This document shows positions 7,606-8,761 of a stretch of DNA of 8,761 nt, piece after piece. A program made the translations under genes and the position numbers. Below the pieces are notes generated by a model, which did not search any database, had not been told where the DNA came from, and was given only the letters and a program-made list of their open reading frames with translations. Within the stretch, counting starts at the first letter, position 1. Every line of letters starts with the position of its first letter. This stretch comes from an uncultured Clostridia bacterium (lineage in GTDB: Bacteria > Bacillota > Clostridia > Christensenellales > UBA1242), in the NCBI GenBank assembly GCA_944381255.1, contig CALWKL010000005.1, positions 1 to 8,761 of the forward strand, written 5' to 3'.

Positions 7606-7898
7606 TGGAAGCAACAAAGATTATAATTAAACCGCTTATGTCAGAAAAAAGTTATGCCGATATAGCCAACAAAAAGTACTGGTTTGTGGTAGACAAAGCG
7701 GCTACAAAGACTCAAATTAAAGATGCTGTAGAAAGTATGTTTGGAGTTAGCGTTGACTCTGTAAGTACTAGCATCACTTCACAAAAACCTAAAAAAAGAC
7801 AAGGAAGAACCGTTGGACACACTACTGCTCGTAAGAAAGCTGTAGTTACCCTAAAGAAGGACAGTAAGCCAATCGCATTCTTCGAAAGCTTGTCTTAA
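7605..7898 (+). CDS. rplW: 50S ribosomal protein L23
   Basis: L23 sits at the peptide exit site and is the docking point for trigger factor and SRP. At 97 aa it has the normal length. It shows the N-terminal IIIKPLMSEKS signature, the middle WFVVDKAATKTQIKDAVE, FGVSVDSV and the basic loop KPKKRQGRTVGHTTARKKA before the final strand. ATG overlaps the rplD stop by one base. The likely ribosome site GAGGAGG (7585-7591) lies inside the end of rplD, 13 nt upstream, which is rather long and fits coupled translation. Confidence 0.97.
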   Translation: MEATKIIIKPLMSEKSYADIANKKYWFVVDKAATKTQIKDAVESMFGVSVDSVSTSITSQKPKKRQGRTVGHTTARKKAVVTLKKDSKPIAFFESLS

Positions 7899-7917
7899 TG
7901 CACGGGAGGTATAAATT

Positions 7918-8745
7918 ATGGCAGTTAAAAGATATAGACCTATTACACCTACTTTGCGTGGTACAGTTCGTCCAACCTTTGAGGAGATTACTACAAAAAC
8001 TCCAGAGAAGAGCCTTTTGGAACCTATGAAAAAACACGCTGGTCGTAATATGTATGGTCGCATTACCGTGCGTCATCAAGGCGGCGGTACAAAACGCAAA
8101 TACCGCGTAATTGATTTTAAAAGAAATAAAGATGGCATTCCTGCCACCGTTAAAACAATCGAGTATGATCCAAACCGCAGCGCTTATATCGCTTTGCTAC
8201 AATACGCTGATGGTGAAAAACGCTACATACTCGCTCCGCTAGGACTCTCAGTAGGTCAAGTATTAATGAGCGGTGCAAATAGCGAAATTAAAGTGGGTAA
8301 CGCAATGGCTATGGCTGATATGCCAGTAGGTACTGTAATCCACAACATTGAGATGCAACCAGGCAAGGGTGGCCAAATGGCTCGTAGTGCTGGTGATGCA
8401 GCTCGTCTAGTAGCAAAAGAGGGCACTCGTGCTACTATTAAACTCCCAAGCGGAGAGATGCGTATGGTTTCTAGTAAATGTCGAGCTACCATTGGTCAAG
8501 TAGGTAATGTAGATCACGAACTTGTAAAATGGGGTAAAGCTGGTAACACTCGTTACCGTGGTATTCGCCCAACTGTTCGTGGTAGTGTTATGAACCCAGT
8601 TGATCACCCTCATGGTGGTGGTGAGTCAAAGGCTCCTATCGGTTTGCCTGGCCCACGTACTCCTTGGGGTAAACCAGCTCTTGGTAAGAAGACTCGTAAG
8701 AAGACTAAACCAAGTAGCAATATGATTTTAAAAAGAGTTAATTAG
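7918..8745 (+). CDS. rplB: 50S ribosomal protein L2
   Basis: L2 is a core 23S-binding protein needed for subunit association and peptidyl-transferase activity. The 275-aa protein is full length for bacteria. It has the N-terminal MAVKRYRPITPTLRG, the RNA-binding segment GRITVRHQGGGTKRKYRVID, the OB/SH3-type core with IHNIEMQPGKGG, and the C-terminal VDHPHGGGESKAPIG with the conserved histidine of the family (H230 here). GGGAGGT (7904-7910) precedes ATG by 7 nt, and only 19 nt separate it from rplW. Confidence 0.98.
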   Translation: MAVKRYRPITPTLRGTVRPTFEEITTKTPEKSLLEPMKKHAGRNMYGRITVRHQGGGTKRKYRVIDFKRNKDGIPATVKTIEYDPNRSAYIALLQYADGEKRYILAPLGLSVGQVLMSGANSEIKVGNAMAMADMPVGTVIHNIEMQPGKGGQMARSAGDAARLVAKEGTRATIKLPSGEMRMVSSKCRATIGQVGNVDHELVKWGKAGNTRYRGIRPTVRGSVMNPVDHPHGGGESKAPIGLPGPRTPWGKPALGKKTRKKTKPSSNMILKRVN

Positions 8746-8756
8746 GAGTAAGCATT

Positions 8757-8761
8757 ATGAG
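8757..8761 (+). CDS. rpsS: Start of the next operon gene, probably 30S ribosomal protein S19 (partial)
   Basis: An ATG at 8757 follows AGGAG (8744-8748, overlapping the rplB stop) with an 8-nt gap, and the window ends two bases into the second codon. The coding content is not visible. The name comes only from the conserved gene order, in which rpsS follows rplB. Confidence 0.6.

Overview
The window looks like a low-GC Gram-positive (Bacillota/Clostridia-type) chromosome, probably an uncultured lineage. The evidence is: a 16S rRNA 3' end with a full CCTCC anti-Shine-Dalgarno; AT-rich intergenic DNA with sigma-A-type promoters; strong Shine-Dalgarno sites and one TTG start; a Clostridia-like S10 ribosomal-protein operon; and surface proteins that pair a DUF6273-like domain with InlB-type repeats. 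Some 16S positions are not the usual Clostridia ones, so I give no genus or family.

Layout, all on the + strand. (1) 1-710: the 3' part of a 16S rRNA gene, entering from the left edge. (2) 711-893: a short spacer with three perfect stem-loops in a row, then a strong intrinsic terminator with a GTAA tetraloop and eight Ts. No tRNA, 23S or 5S follows, so this 16S looks unlinked, at least on its 3' side. (3) 987-5521: a promoter, two tandem related genes for membrane-anchored extracellular repeat proteins (839 and 600 aa), and a terminator. (4) 5554-5996: a direct repeat, a perfect-consensus promoter (TTGACA, 17 nt, TATAAT) and a structured leader of about 320 nt. (5) 5997-8761: rpsJ, rplC, rplD, rplW, rplB and the first codons of rpsS, in the canonical S10-operon order and closely spaced.

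The ribosomal genes are ordinary in content. The parts worth a second look are the solitary 16S unit, the paralogous repeat-protein pair (six repeats against three, same architecture), and the long rpsJ leader, which can form mutually exclusive helices and may hold an autoregulatory RNA. The two surface proteins have no known function that I can name.
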